DNA of 64,000 bases, taken from contig JASISA010000041.1 in assembly GCA_031771865.1 (NCBI GenBank), forward strand, positions 2,604,001 to 2,668,000. Reading direction: 5' to 3'. The notes beneath the pieces are model-generated. The model searched no databases. It was not told where the DNA came from and saw only the letters and a list, made by a program, of their open reading frames with translations. Shown here piece after piece: positions 32,195-44,200 of the stretch. This stretch comes from Nothophaeocryptopus gaeumannii (lineage: Eukaryota; Ascomycota; Dothideomycetes; Mycosphaerellales; Mycosphaerellaceae). The stretch's first letter is position 1, and every line of letters starts with the position of its first letter. The translations under genes and the position numbers were made by a program.

Positions 32195-32956
32195 ATGAGT
32201 TCGACGGGCCCGCCGGCGCTGCCCAGTGCTGCTGAGGAGTACGCCAGCGTGTGAGCAGCTTGACACATACTTTCAATGTCTACGGACGCTGACATTGGCA
32301 GGTATTCCATCGCGCGCAATATCCCAATCAGAGTCGGAAAAGGTGACGCTGCCCAAACCTTTGACATCCACAGAGGCCTCCTACAGCACTACTACGTCTA
32401 CTTCCGGGCGGCAACTAAGAACATAGACGAGGGCATTTTCGCAGGGGCCAACACCGGCGTCATCAAGCTCGAAGACGTGAGTGCGACCATCAGCCTAGAT
32501 TGTACAAAGATCTTGCTAATGTTCACATCACCGTGCAGGAGGAACCGAACACTTTTGTTCAATTCCGCAACTGGCTGTACGGGCGCAATGACATCTTCAT
32601 GGGCGATGATCTTCTTTGTGGACTCCCGTGACGTGAGACCAACATCCGTCATCAAACTCTGGTGTTTCGGCGACCGACGCGGGATCCCTTTGCTCCAAAA
32701 CCGCGCCATGGACGTTCTTCTCTCGATGATCCACAGAGGCCGAAGTCTTCTTCTCCAAGACGTCGAGCACATCTACACCAACACGGCACCAGGGAGCCGA
32801 TTGCGTCGTCTCGCAGCATGTTACTTCGCGATGTGGCGCCATGCCAAGTTCATAAAAGACAGCACTGCCATTTCGCCCTCGGAACCGTGGTTCATGGAGT
32901 TCGCAGCCGAATCCATGGTCGAGAGACTCTCGTCACCAGCATTCGAGATCGACTAG
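32195..32956 (+). CDS. BTB/POZ domain protein 2, with a probable frameshift
   Basis: Exon 1 (32195-32250, MSSTGPPALPSAAEEYAS) joins by a 51-nt intron (GTGAGC...GCTGAC...GGCAG) to VYSIARNIPIRVGKGDAAQT and FDIHRGLLQHYYVYFRAATK. A second intron (32477-32538, GTGAGT...GTGCAG) leads to EEPNTFVQFRNWLYGRNDIF and then GDDLLCGLP, which runs into TGA near 32630. Directly after, in the next frame, the family block continues as SVIKLWCFGDRRGIPLLQNR to the stop at 32956. A one-base shift around 32625-32635 is needed; no intron fits. It is a tandem paralogue of the gene at 30976, either recently inactivated or affected by a sequence error. Confidence 0.68.
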
Positions 32957-33246
32957 CAAGGCATGTTCAATCGATGTGTCTTTCCACGTTCACGGTTATG
33001 CTGTGAACTGCGGCGGGTTGGGATGCAAGAGTTACGAATAAACAAGTGAAGAGACTTCCGCCTCTCACGCACAACCAAAGCCATCGAAAGAAGCAGCGGG
33101 GGTGCAAGCAACGACCTGAGGAGAGAGCTCTGGAGAGCTTGTGGAAAATCGATAATACGAAGAATGCCTAGCAGTTGGTTCAATGTGTGCATCGGTCCTA
33201 GAGCAAGAGCGGACATTGTTTCGACAGCTAGCCAGTGCGCTCGACA
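32957..33246. other. Short intergenic spacer
   Basis: Convergent 3' regions of the second BTB gene and the dimeric-barrel gene. Nothing else is seen. Confidence 0.5.
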
Positions 33247-33887
33247 TTACTCCTTGAACCTCTTCAACTCCACATGCCTACTCTCCGTCCCCACCACCCC
33301 CTGCATAATCCCCTCCCTCATCTTCCCCGCCGCCTCACTCCCAGCAAATGCCTTATGATCATCCACCTTCTCCCACCCCGTCATAAGCACACCCGCCTTC
33401 CCCTTTCCCTTCTCTCCATCCTTCCTATCAACTCCAGATCCTCATGCGTAATCCCCGAAACCACACCCAACAATCCCTTCGGCTTCACACCCTCCCATGC
33501 AGCATCCATCTTCGCCAACCAATCCGCAGAAGCTTCTCCCTCGAAAAAGAAGAAACTCACCGCCGTCACAGGCGCAGCTAGCACCGCGTCAAGAGGTCCG
33601 TCCCGGAAATCTACATGCACGAGTCTGAACAGTCCATTCACCAGCGTTACGAACCTCTCCACGAAAGCGGGTCGGACAGGGGAGTCGAGGAATGCTTGGT
33701 GAGCTTCGAGATTGTCCCAATTGACGAATGCTTGGATGATTTCGGGGGATTCGATGGTCGTGTTGTAGTGGATGTTGGACACGGTGCCAGTAGCCATGAC
33801 TGTGCGCAGTGAGGGGGCGATTTCGGTGTCTATAGAGGAGGTGACCCAGGGGTGGGCGGCGAAGGTGAGGACTTCTGTTGCTGGCAT
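33247..33887 (-). CDS. Dimeric alpha-beta barrel (ABM-like) protein with a one-base frameshift
   Basis: The start at 33887 (MPATEVLTFAAHPW) opens a fungal antibiotic-biosynthesis-monooxygenase-like protein: two ferredoxin-like halves with FVNWDNLEAHQAFLDS in the first. Near 33421-33430 the frame is lost after THEDLELI. One base later the neighbouring frame continues DRKDGEKGKGKAGVLMTGWE, then KVDDHKAFAGSEAAGKM, to a natural end ...ESRHVELKRFKE at 33247. The second half mirrors the first (W-E-x-x-D-D-H-x-A-F versus W-D-N-L-E-A-H-Q-A-F). A one-base deletion explains the break. The reaction is unknown; such proteins occur as stress proteins and as accessory enzymes of secondary metabolism. The gene is 0.8 kb from the Zn2Cys6 gene. 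Confidence 0.65.
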
Positions 33888-34701
33888 TAAATTGAGGGTC
33901 TGAGGGGGTTTTGGTTTGGTGTGGTGTGGCTGGTGGGTGAGGAAGAGGGAAGTGGAACGTTTGATAAGTGATGTAAAATTATTGGCTTGTACTACGGTTC
34001 TTATACGTATCGCGATCGCATTCGTACAGTTAACGCATTCGCATGTCAACCATGTCGTCTGGAGCGGGTTACTCAACTCGGTCTGATGTTCAGCCATAGT
34101 GTAGATGACTGCTACCCGGTATTTCCCTCGGCTGTATGATGGTGGTTCGATGGACGCGAAAGTCTCCGTGACTGCTGTCCGTATCCGGTAATTGGGCTTT
34201 GCATGACATGGTGGAGCAGAGGGTACGCTTTGAAATCGTGTTCTTTTGCGGAACTTGAGGCTTCACGGGTCGGATACTCCTGGAACGCGATACTGGATAT
34301 CAGTTATGCATGTTCAGCAGTGATGTCCTGTTCTCTCAGGCATTCCGATGGCAGTTGAGGCGGCGCGGTCTCCTTCCGGCCGTGTTCCTCACCGAGCAGC
34401 GGTAGAGCCGCTCTCTATTTGACTGTAGGTCTACCTACCATCGAGCGCAGTCTTTGGAGAGTTCTTCAGTATACATCGGCTTTGATGTAGCTTCGAATAC
34501 GCCCCGTCAGGTAGATGTAGATGACATGTTGGACATGTAAGGTGAAGTCGATGTGAGGGGAGCGGGGGAAGAGCGGTGCTGACTCATTCGCATCTGGATG
34601 CCGCGGAACAAAATGCCTCGCTTCCTCCCTGTGCTCGGCTTTCACTCCCTGTAGAACTTAGAATATGCAAAGCTCTCCAATAGCCTTACTGAGCCGCCAG
34701 C
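33888..34701. other. Divergent promoter region before the Zn2Cys6 gene
   Basis: The 814 bp between divergent starts hold no recognised gene. The region presumably carries the promoter of the Zn2Cys6 regulator and of the ABM-like gene. Confidence 0.5.
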
Positions 34702-37472
34702 ATGAGTACAACCTCGCCACATCGAGACGATGGAGACGACAGTGAGCGACCTGCCAAGCGCAGACGCGTCGCCAATGCCTGTACCGCGTGCAAAGGCCGG
34801 AAATCGCGTGTAAGCTGCTCACGATTGAGATCATAGTTCTAGGCAACGTAGGACGAAGGCGTGGCTGATGAGCGAGAGCGCAGTGCGACGGAGTCTCTCC
34901 CATTTGCGGAACCTGCAAGCATATGGCCACTGAATGCTCATATCCACCGCAGATTTCCAAGACTGATCAGTTGAGACAAGAGTGAGTCTTGCTCACATTG
35001 GCCAGCACACCATCACTGATTCATATAGATTCTCGACAACCGTAGAAGGACTGGAAAGTCGCATGGGAGGTATAGAGCGCTTACTGTCACGATTAGAATC
35101 TCGTCTCGCCACAGGAGGACAAGCAGCACCTCCTACACCTGCATCTGGAACTTCGAGAGCCTCACAACCGGCAACCCGCGCCCCAACTGGAGAGGATGGA
35201 GAAATTGTCATATCTGAAGAAGCCTTTCGCAGTGTGCCTCCGTCCACCAATCACGCTGACGCTATCGGCATTGCACCATACAGCTCCCAAGAAGGAAGCG
35301 TTTACTTTGGGCCTTCTTCAAACATTGCCTTTCTGCGCCTCGTGTCCCGGGCACTGGCGAAGACGACTGGGGCTTCTGGCTTCTCAGACCATCCAAGGGC
35401 CCAGGCATCTGGAAACACATCCCAAGACGAGAGAGCGCTTTCTTCTTCTGGAATGCTGAGCACATCCAAGGTCAACGGTCGTCGAGCAGAACGGGTTCAA
35501 TCACAGTACACACTGCCCAGCGAAGCGAAGACCAGGGAGTTATTAGAAGGCTTCTTCGTCAATTGTGGCCATGTGCACCCATACGTACACCAGCCCACCT
35601 TCATGCATGTTTACGAACGAGCTCTCCAGTCCAATTTCACTCGCGTTTCGCGCAGTTGGCTTGCTCTGCTTTACATTCTGTTGGCACTGTCTGCATTATC
35701 GTGGCCGTATCGAGCAGTGGCAACAGCTCATATCAACTCCGAAGCAGAGGAATGGTTTCAAACAGCCTCAGATCTGTGCATGGAGCAGGTCTTTGACGAG
35801 ACTCAAGCAAGTCTGGAAACCGGTATGTTTCCTCTGACTGGGCAATCAAATGCTGAGCGATTTGTGCTGACGATGCTACTAGCGCAGTGTCTGCTGTCAA
35901 TGGTACTATACCTCCAAGGGACTCACAACTCTATGAAGATTTGGGTCGTGCATGGTCTTGCTACGAGAACGGCATTGCAGCTTGGTCTGCATTCGACAGA
36001 AGCCAACAAAGCCTGGGCAGATCCTATTCAAGCTGAAGTTCGAAGACGCGTCTGGGGCGGATTGGTATTGCACGATGCTACCCTAAGCATGGTAAGTAGT
36101 AAAGTTCGAGGAAGGTGACAAAGCTCAATGCCTGCATCTCGCTATGCGCGTTACTGGCAAGTACCGCCGAACGCGACGACAGCAGCTTAGAAGACGAATT
36201 CCTTAGAGAATGAGGGGGGCGAGGTTCAACTTCCATTCCGAAATCCTGCGCAATTCTCTGCTAGTGCCGTCGCGTTTGGCATGTTCAAAACATGGCATGT
36301 AGAAGAGAGGCAACGAGCTTTGTCAACTGCCCTTGGTCCTACTTTCCCCTGAACGCTCAGTGGCTTCCAAGATCGAAGTCAACTTGAGAGAACGACGCTG
36401 ACTATTTCAGACCCTCGGACGACCATCGCATGTATCAGAGCATCGGCCGTTCATGGCTACACCGCAAATATATGCCGACTCTGCTGCCCGTGGAGTTCTG
36501 GATCATGATGAGACATCCCTAGCTTTCTTCTCAGGCAACCTGGATCTCTACGACATATGTTCCCGCATTATCAAAACTCTCTACGGAGGTAATTTCGGAG
36601 GCCGCATGAAGATAGGCCTTGATAAGATTGGAAGCATCTATAGCCTTGAGGCAGACCTTATCCGCTGGTCGGAGGCACTGGGTCCACATGTCCGTCCATT
36701 GGAATTGTCCGAAGTCAACTCGATTGCGCAAGCGCCTGTCGACATTACGATAAGAAGGCTTCGTACAATCATGACATTGCGATTCATGAATGCTAGAATT
36801 CTCATACATCGTCCCCTTCTTGAGGGTCTGCTGGAGAACGTATCATCAAACCAGCCTGACACTGAACATATTCGCCTTATGCGACAAGCTGGTACATACA
36901 GCATCAAGACCGCAATGTCTTGCGCCACTCGGTGCATCTCAACAGTGTACACGCTAGTCGTGGGCGCTAATTCTGCCGAATGGAGTAAGCAGCTAGGCGC
37001 ATGGTGGTTCACCGTCTACTACGTCTTTCAAGCGAGTCTTGCTATCATCGCCAGCTTGATCATCTCCCGAGTGTCCTGGGGAGAACAGGAGATCCTGACC
37101 ACGGCCGATCGAACGACTGCATGTCAAACACTGCACGATACTCTTCGGATCCTTGATGCTTTTGACGAGGGGCATTTAACCATTTCGCGCACGAGGACAT
37201 ATCTCCAGGATCTGGTTCGCATTGCTGCACCCTTCTATTCGGAGCAGCCCGACGCCACCCTCAACACCGTTCCGCTCTCTCAGCCAGCGAACGGAGTCAA
37301 CAATCGCTATTCTTCCAACCTAGGTCTTTCTGCTCAGCAGCCTGTACCAATGATGGCTTCATCGACGTTCAGACAATTTGCGTCAGATATCGACCTCGAG
37401 AGCTTCATGTTTCCAACAGAGATGCAGAACTTCGGAGGCCCATTTACGGGGACAGACCAGCCTCTTATCTGA
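34702..37472 (+). CDS. Zn(II)2Cys6 transcription factor
   Basis: Four exons, 34702-34809, 34884-34981, 35029-36091 and 36411-37472, give 776 residues. The binuclear zinc cluster ACTACKGRKSRCDGVSPICG, then TCKHMATEC, is split by intron 1 exactly after KSR. A short coiled coil follows (FSTTVEGLESRMGGIERLLSRL). The fungal-specific TF domain starts at about residue 220, with FFVNCGHVHPYVHQPTF, ARTALQLGLH-type (here ATRTALQLGLHS) and RRRVWGGLVLHDATLSMTLGRPSHV. The last of these is joined across intron 3. Introns 1 and 2 are 74 and 47 nt, but intron 3 is 319 nt and carries a repeat (see findings). Next to the MFS exporter and NRPS, it is the likely pathway activator. Confidence 0.9.
36092..36410 (+). 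repeat. Oversized intron containing a short dispersed repeat
   Basis: The third intron of the Zn2Cys6 gene (GTAAGT...GCTGAC...TTTCAG). Bases around 36295-36330 contain a block of about 33 bases, starting AGAGAGGCAACGAGC, that recurs with one change at 37573-37606 just behind the gene. Other introns of the gene are 47-74 nt, so about 250 nt appear to have been inserted. Confidence 0.6.
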
Positions 37473-38118
37473 AAAAGACATGAGAGCCCGAGAGAGAATT
37501 TGAGTCCAAGTCTCACTCTCAAATGCTACGCAGTTCCGTGGTTGCACCTGATGTGGTCAGTATATCACACCCAAGAGAGAGGCAATGAGCTTTGTCAACT
37601 GCCCTTGGGCGTGCTTTCGAGCTCGTCTTAAGGCATGCTTCGTGCGTTGAAGCAGACGCAGTCGCGGAGCAACGAGCAGCACTGATATCATCATTTCAAA
37701 GGCCGCTTTTTGCCCGCCTGCAGTACGTGCTCAGGACACAAGGGCAGAGCTTCGCCGCAGCATTAACACGGCATGGCATGCTCTAATTACCTGTCGACAC
37801 TACTGAGACTGCGAATTGCGGACCTAGCTGCTTCGGACATTCCAGAGCCCCGGTTACACTGTTTTTGAGAGAGAGGCGCGCGTTCGCATTGTCTTGGCAT
37901 TCGGATGGACTTCCCGGCGCCAAAAGTTCTGTCAGAGCCTGAACATCGGATGGCGTTTCCGGAATACATCACTAGCGACGAGACTGCGCATTAGTCCGCT
38001 CTCTCGCCATTCTTTTGTGGGTATTAAGGCATTGTTCCGCACGTCGTGCTAGCATGCCTCTCTTGCTTTATCAAAGCTTGACCTCGCATCAATTGCTGTG
38101 AACTCCAACTTTCGCAGT
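37473..38118. other. Spacer between TF and MFS genes
   Basis: A 645-bp spacer. The TF 3' region contains the second copy of the short repeat at 37573-37606 and a looser relative near 37868. The remainder should be the MFS promoter. No gene is recognised. Confidence 0.5.
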
Positions 38119-39835
38119 ATGGAACGAATAACAAGAATGATATCGAGGCCACAGGCGAAGCCTTTCCGGTCACAGCAACTGAAGACGGAAAAGATTGAAT
38201 TCGACGACGATGGACTCCTCAAATTTTCGCCTGGAGATATCGAGAATCCGAAGAACTGGACAGTGGCTCGACGATGGTACATCACAATCGTCTGCATAAT
38301 AGTGGTGATGAACGCTTCCATGGCCTCTTCGTCGCCGTCTGGTGTTCTCAAGAGCATGACAGAACATTTCAATGTCTCAGATCGAGTTGGCGAACTCACA
38401 ATATCACTGTTCATCCTGGGATATGTCGCTGGTCCTGCAGTATGTATCACCCCCAACTGTATACAAACAAGAAAGACTAACTGTACACACCTAGCTCTGG
38501 GCACCACTATCCGAGCGTTTCGGTCGACGCGTTATCTTCATCTCAACGTTCGTTGTCTACTTCGCTTTCACCTTCATGTGCGCCTGGGCACCAAATATCG
38601 AAGCGCTCTTGATCGGCCGTTTTCTCTGCGGCACATTCGTCAGCGGTGCCATCGCGATCGCACCTGGAATCTTCGCAGACCTATGGGGTCCCATTGAGCG
38701 TGGCAAGTCCATGACACTCTTCGTCACGGCTCTACAATGCGGGCCTGCCATAGGTCCAGTCACGGCAGGCTTCTACCAACTCAAACTGAACTGGCACTGG
38801 ATCTTCTATCAACTACTCTGGATAGCAGGCGCGAGCCTCTTCTTACTCCCAACAATCCCGGAAACACAACCTGCTCGAGCACTCGCGAACAAGGCGTATC
38901 GTCTACGTCGCACAGAAGTCCCTGGATTCGAAAGTGTCCGGGCGCCGCTCGAGGTGCAACAGCAGTCTCTTGTCGCTATGTTCAAGAAAGCTCTGGTAAC
39001 GCCTTGGATTATCCTTATGGATCCTATCGCTTTCTTGTTGGCGATTTACCTCACAGTGATCTACACTCTTCTGTATATGCTATTCACTATCTTCCCGATC
39101 GCATTCATCCAGATCAGAGGATGGAATGCAGGCGTAGGCGAACTTCCGCTGCTCAGCGTCTGTGTCGGGCCTTTCATTGGCGCGGCATACGTGTGGTGGG
39201 AATCTGGCAGACAGAGGAAACGGATCGCTGCTGGACACGTTCATTGTCCTGAAGACTCTTTACCAGTCGCTATGTTTGGAGCAGTAGTCTTTCCAATCGG
39301 CCTGTTCTGGTTCAGCTGGACAGCAGGTTACCCCTCCGTTCCTTGGATTGTTCCCGTAATTGGAGCTGCTGTGTTCTGCATGCCGTTCCTCACGCTTTTT
39401 GTCGGGTTCTCGAACTATTTGAGCGAATCTTATCTCCAATACGCCGCATCTGCACAAGCTGGCAACACGATGGTCCGGTCACTCGTCGCGGCTTCGGCAC
39501 CTCTCTGGACGAGCAACATGTTCTCTGTCATGGGTGTCGGCGGAGGAGGATCGCTGATCGGTGGTATCGCCGTCCTGCTCATGCCAATTCCATTCATCTT
39601 CTACAAGTACGGAGCGAAGATTCGGGAGAAGTCGAGATTTGCGCCTTCACCGGATGAGAGGACCATAAAGGAGCAGCCGAATCAGGCTGTGCCAAACTCC
39701 GCCCCTCTTGAGGCCGGACATGAGAGCGAAGAACCTAAGGAAGAGGCCGAAGAACCGCTTTCTGATACTGAGAGTGACAAGGACACGCGGTTTGAGGATG
39801 GCGATAAGATCGAGAAGAACGAAGCTACAGGATGA
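38119..39835 (+). CDS. MFS drug:H+ antiporter (DHA1-type exporter)
   Basis: Exons 38119-38439 and 38495-39835 (55-nt intron, GTATGT...CTAAC...CCTAG) give 553 residues with twelve predicted membrane segments. DPGDIENPKNW-type entry motif (here SPGDIENPKNWTVARRWY) precedes TM1. The loop LWAPLSERFGRRVIF is motif A of the superfamily, formed across the intron. The antiporter motif C is LQCGPAIGPVTAGFY in TM5. The C-terminal 70 residues are acidic and cytosolic. Closest in style to fungal multidrug/toxin exporters such as FLR1/TPO relatives. Its place between a pathway-type regulator and the NRPS suggests export of, or self-protection against, the NRPS product; this is inference. Confidence 0.9.
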
Positions 39836-39920
39836 TAAATACTCGACAGGACTTTCAGCGTTCTAGCGACTCAATGATTTGCACGAATTAAACTCTCTTT
39901 CCTACTGAGTTCCGAAGCGA

Positions 39921-40841
39921 TTACATTTCAAAGAATCCCTCAACTTGTTCAACCGCCGAAATTTCGCAGCGGCTGAACATCCGAGACAAGAACGCAAACC
40001 AATACTCTCCGCAAAATCCACTTCCTTCTAGCCAAATCAACCGCCTCATTCCTTCCTCCTCACTCTCACTTCCCAGCCTCTGCCCCTGTCCAAACTTCTT
40101 CGCCCACCGGGGTGCCTTACCCATCCTCTTCGCCATCTTCTCTTTTCCCCTTCCCTTCTTCTCCTTCCCCTTTTCCTCCCAAATCTCCTTCTTCTTCAGC
40201 GGCTTCATACCCCTCTTCCAATCGCTAGGCATCTCCTTCCCCTCCCAGATCCTTTCCTCCCTCGCCTCACTCGCGAGACTGGCGGGCTGGAGCAGGGAAT
40301 CGAATGCGTCATTGACCTTCTTCAACAACTGGACACGTTTTGCTTCGACTTTAGGCTCCGGAGAGGGAATCTTGAGGCTCGCCACAAGACCGCGATAAGC
40401 ATTCCGAACGTCGACAGGCGTGATGGGATCTAAATGTCCCAGACCGAAAATCTCCACGGCCGAAGTCGCATTTTCTAAGCGGGAGAGCCGCCCATCCCGA
40501 ACCTCCCTCGCTGCTTGTGCGAGATTCGCGGGTTTCACGGGGAAATCGAATTCTTGGTCGACTTTTTTGAGGAGGCGGGTGTGTTGGGCCTCGAAGCGTG
40601 GTTTTCCACAAAGGAGTTTGGGGTTCTTGAGGACTTTCGTAAGAGCTCGATAGGCGTTGCGCATATCGAGAGGCGTGATGGGGTCGAGATCAGTGAGGTT
40701 GAGGATCTCAATGGGCGTAGTGGATTTTTCGAGACGGATGTAGAATTCGTGGTCGAGGTCTCCCAGATGAGATGTGTCTGGGTCGAGATGCAGGCTGGAA
40801 GCGAGCGTGTCGGTGAGGGTACGAATCTCTTTGTTCGACAT
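39921..40841 (-). CDS. Protein with two tandem copies of an unnamed ~95-residue unit
   Basis: About 306 residues from the ATG at 40841 (MSNKEIRTLTDTLAS); an ATG 85 codons upstream has unconvincing sequence. The protein contains two similar units. Unit 1 has ILNLTDLDPITPLDMRNAYR, AL, then RLLKKVDQEFDFPVKPANLA. Unit 2 has IFGLGHLDPITPVDVRNAYR, GL, then QLLKKVNDAFDSLLQPASLA. The LDPITPxDxRNAYR core recalls the start of a J-domain (TPEEIRKAYR...) and the N-D-A-F end recalls J-domain helix IV, but the HPD motif is absent. The C-terminal third is Lys/Glu-rich, then hydrophobic. I do not recognise the family. It lies in tandem with, and downstream of, the NRPS. Confidence 0.6.
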   Translation of the reverse strand: MSNKEIRTLTDTLASSLHLDPDTSHLGDLDHEFYIRLEKSTTPIEILNLTDLDPITPLDMRNAYRALTKVLKNPKLLCGKPRFEAQHTRLLKKVDQEFDFPVKPANLAQAAREVRDGRLSRLENATSAVEIFGLGHLDPITPVDVRNAYRGLVASLKIPSPEPKVEAKRVQLLKKVNDAFDSLLQPASLASEAREERIWEGKEMPSDWKRGMKPLKKKEIWEEKGKEKKGRGKEKMAKRMGKAPRWAKKFGQGQRLGSESEEEGMRRLIWLEGSGFCGEYWFAFLSRMFSRCEISAVEQVEGFFEM

Positions 40842-41228
40842 TTTGGGTGAATCTTTGGTTGGATCGTGGTGTACTGGGTATTGCTTCAGAATATTGAGGT
40901 TCGATGAGGAGTTGTAATGGGAGAGAAAGTAGGCGGGAGACTCATATGCACGGGAAATATGGCCATACTCGAGGACACGGTGGTTGCGGCGATGCTTGAG
41001 GACATGATGGATGTCGCCATGTTTGAGGACAGCGATTAAGCTTTCCCGAGCTGGTAAGCAGATACATCTTTCGCAACCGCGCATCAAGTCTGTCAAACGC
41101 GCGTATCAACGAAGATCATTTGATGCATGCTTTCTCGTAAGATAGCGGTTCCATGATCCATGCAATAGAAATGGTCTCATTTTGCCTTCCCATTCACCAC
41201 TCCAACTAGCTTTGCATCCACTTGCCCA
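40842..41228. other. Spacer between unknown gene and NRPS
   Basis: The 387 bp contain the NRPS 3' end region and the promoter of the repeat protein. Nothing else is recognised. Confidence 0.5.
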
Positions 41229-44200
41229 TTAACACGCCCCTCCTTCTCCCCAAATCTTCTCGCAATGCCCATTAATAACCCCTCCAACCTCCTTAACCGC
41301 CCTCGCCCACTCAAACAACCCATGATGCGTCGCCTCAATACACACCTGCTCCAGATTCGAATAATTACTCGCCCACCACTCTGGCACTCCCTGCTCGGCC
41401 ACTTCGCTCGACGCAATGTGCAGACCTTTTCCTTTATGATCCGGCTTCTCCTTCGGACTAGCCATCAACGGCCCAAACTTCTTGAAGTGTTCCATCACGA
41501 AACCCCTCTGCTCCTCCCCAAAGAGTCGTAACCCGTAATTGACTTTCTCATCGATGAAGTCCTGACTCAGCTCGTCAACGTTGACGGGTTCCCAAACGGC
41601 TGGATCGAGTAATAACACAGACTGAAGGTCAGAATTGAAGAAGTCTTTCCAGAGGGAAGCCATTTTGAGAGCGGTGAAACTCCCAAATGAGTACCCGCCG
41701 AGGATGACTTGTGCTTCGCGCGGTAGGCGAGCTTGCAGAGCCTCGAGGTAGAAAGTCGACCATTCGTCTAGAGAAGTCGGACCTTGAGCTTTCCCAAAGA
41801 AGGGGTCGTGAAGAATGAGTACATCGAGATGTTCGGTCAAGACCGGCACTAGCCCCGCGAAGATCCGTCCCTGACCCCAGAAGCCGTGGACGAGGACGAG
41901 TGTTGCGCGAGAGTTGGAGGAACGGGAGTGGAATTCCATGTAGGAAGGCCATTTGGATTGTAAAGAAACGTTGGCGTCTCCAGAGGAGGTTGACGAGTTG
42001 TACAATGCTCTTGGTGTGGAGTTCTGATAGAGATCGCGGAGGAGAATGTGCCAGCCCAGACGGTTGCTGACTCGAGGCAAGAGGCGCATGGCCATGAGTG
42101 AGTGGCCTCCTAGGGCGAAGAAGTCGTCCGTTGGGCTCACGTCTACTCCGAGTACATTTGAGAACTCCTCGCATAGGGCGCGCTCTTCATCGTTTTTGGG
42201 TGGGACACGAGAGGTTGTGGTCTTGTGGACCGCAGTGCTCTCAGCCAGCTTTTCGAGTTGCTTTCTGTCGACCTTTCCGTTGGCATTGGTTGGCATCCGG
42301 TCCAGAATTGTGACTCTTCTTGGAATCATGTAGGACGGAAGCTGAGATTGTAAAGCATTGCGTACCCGCCTTTCGGTCTGTAAATTTCGTTGTCCCTGTA
42401 GCGGTCTATTGGACAGCGAGGAAGGCTTAGATGACCCGTCGTGGTCACCAGGGAACCGGAATTTCACGCGGCCGCCCCTGTTACATGGCTCAAAGTGGTG
42501 AAAGACAGCGTCCAATCCACCCTTTTGAGAAGATTGTCGAGCCCAGCTGACTTCTACGCGGAAGCCTGACTGCTGAGCCACTTCAACCAGGTCCAGTGGA
42601 GATAGCGATGGACAGTGCTTCGCAGAAATACTCGCAGTTGACAGCCAATGTGCTTCTCCATTTGACTCCGGATCTTCGTCATCGTCAAGCGTGTCTACCA
42701 TGTGCCGCTCCGGAATCGTCTTACTGTACGGAATATTGCTGACTGCGACCGGTTCAGCGTCTCCATAATCCTTCAAGAGTTGAGTAAGAGCAGTGCGATC
42801 CATCTGACGCTTGGTGAAGTCCAGCCAGTCACTTTCACCAACAGCGTGCACATCTTGCGGTTGCTCGTTCGAACGCTTGAAGTGAACGATAGCCGCATAC
42901 CGATACGAGCTGAGTTCATTCGTGGCCTTCATCATCTTGGGCAAAATCTCGACATGCTCAATCAAATCTGGCATACGACTCCGTAGCCCAGTGAAGAAAG
43001 CCGGATCGACGAGCAGCTCCTCCTCACGATCTTCCATTCGCGCCATCTCTTGGCGGACTGTTGTCTTGCTTGCCTTGTCTCCAAGCTTGTAAAGTGCACG
43101 AGACGCTAGAAATTGTCTGTTGAGAGGATATGATCGGATGTCGCCAAAGAAGACTCGCTTGACGTGGGGGAATCGAGAAATGTCGTCGATCACATCGTAC
43201 AGGTATTCCGGTGAAGGGAAGTACTGGACCACAGAGTTGAGTACAATCAAATTTGAGCGCTGACTGTCGATTCGGCTGATATCCGACGCCGTGCCGACGT
43301 GGAGGTCAGTCTTGTCTGCTAGACCAGGAGTTTCTTTGGTCCTGTCCGAAGTGAACTTGACTGCAGGCTTGGAGGGGTCCAGGCCAACGTAGTTTTCAAG
43401 CCCTTCTCCCAAATTGAACAAGACCATACCTGTTCCGGTACCGATCTCGAGCACGCGGCCGGCAGCTTGGCCATCAAGCATCATTCGCATGCTGTCATAA
43501 AGCCACTCTTCCATCTCAGAGCGATCGATCTTGTTGCCGTCGTACATCGAAGTCCAGCCCAAAAAGTCACTGCCCAGGATCGATTGATCAATATCATCGA
43601 TACCCTCGTAAAAGTTCTTGTCAAACTGCTGGCCCCAGCTCTCAACTTGGCCGCTGGTGTCCTCTTCTCGTCCGGTAGCAGTATCATCCTGGGTCGTAAT
43701 GAAGCCAATCAGGTCTGGGTCTTCGCCTGCGCGCTGATCGATCACAACCGCAGCGTCGTCCACTTCATTCTGTCTGAGCATTGCATACTCGACCTCAGCC
43801 ATCTCAATACGAAATCCACGTATCTTGATCTGCCTGTCTAGGCGCCCGAAGAACTCGATCTGACCATCTATGGGCCGATGTCGTACGCGATCGCCAGTAC
43901 GGTATGCTTTTACTTGTTTGTTGTTAATCTCGACCTCGATGAATCGGTCACGGTCCAGAGCGGGATCAGTGTATCCACGTGCAACGCCATCTCCAGTAAC
44001 GACGAGTTCTCCCATCACGCCGATTGAGACGAGCTGCTGATTCGCGTCCATGACATACGCTCCCGAGTTGCTCACTACCTTCCCGATCGGAACACCATTA
44101 GTAAGACTGTCGTCTTCCTGCACGTCGTATATTGTGCTAAGCGCGGAGTTTTCGGTTGGCCCATAAGCGTTTACCACTCTCCCGGGGACTAGCTTGCGCG

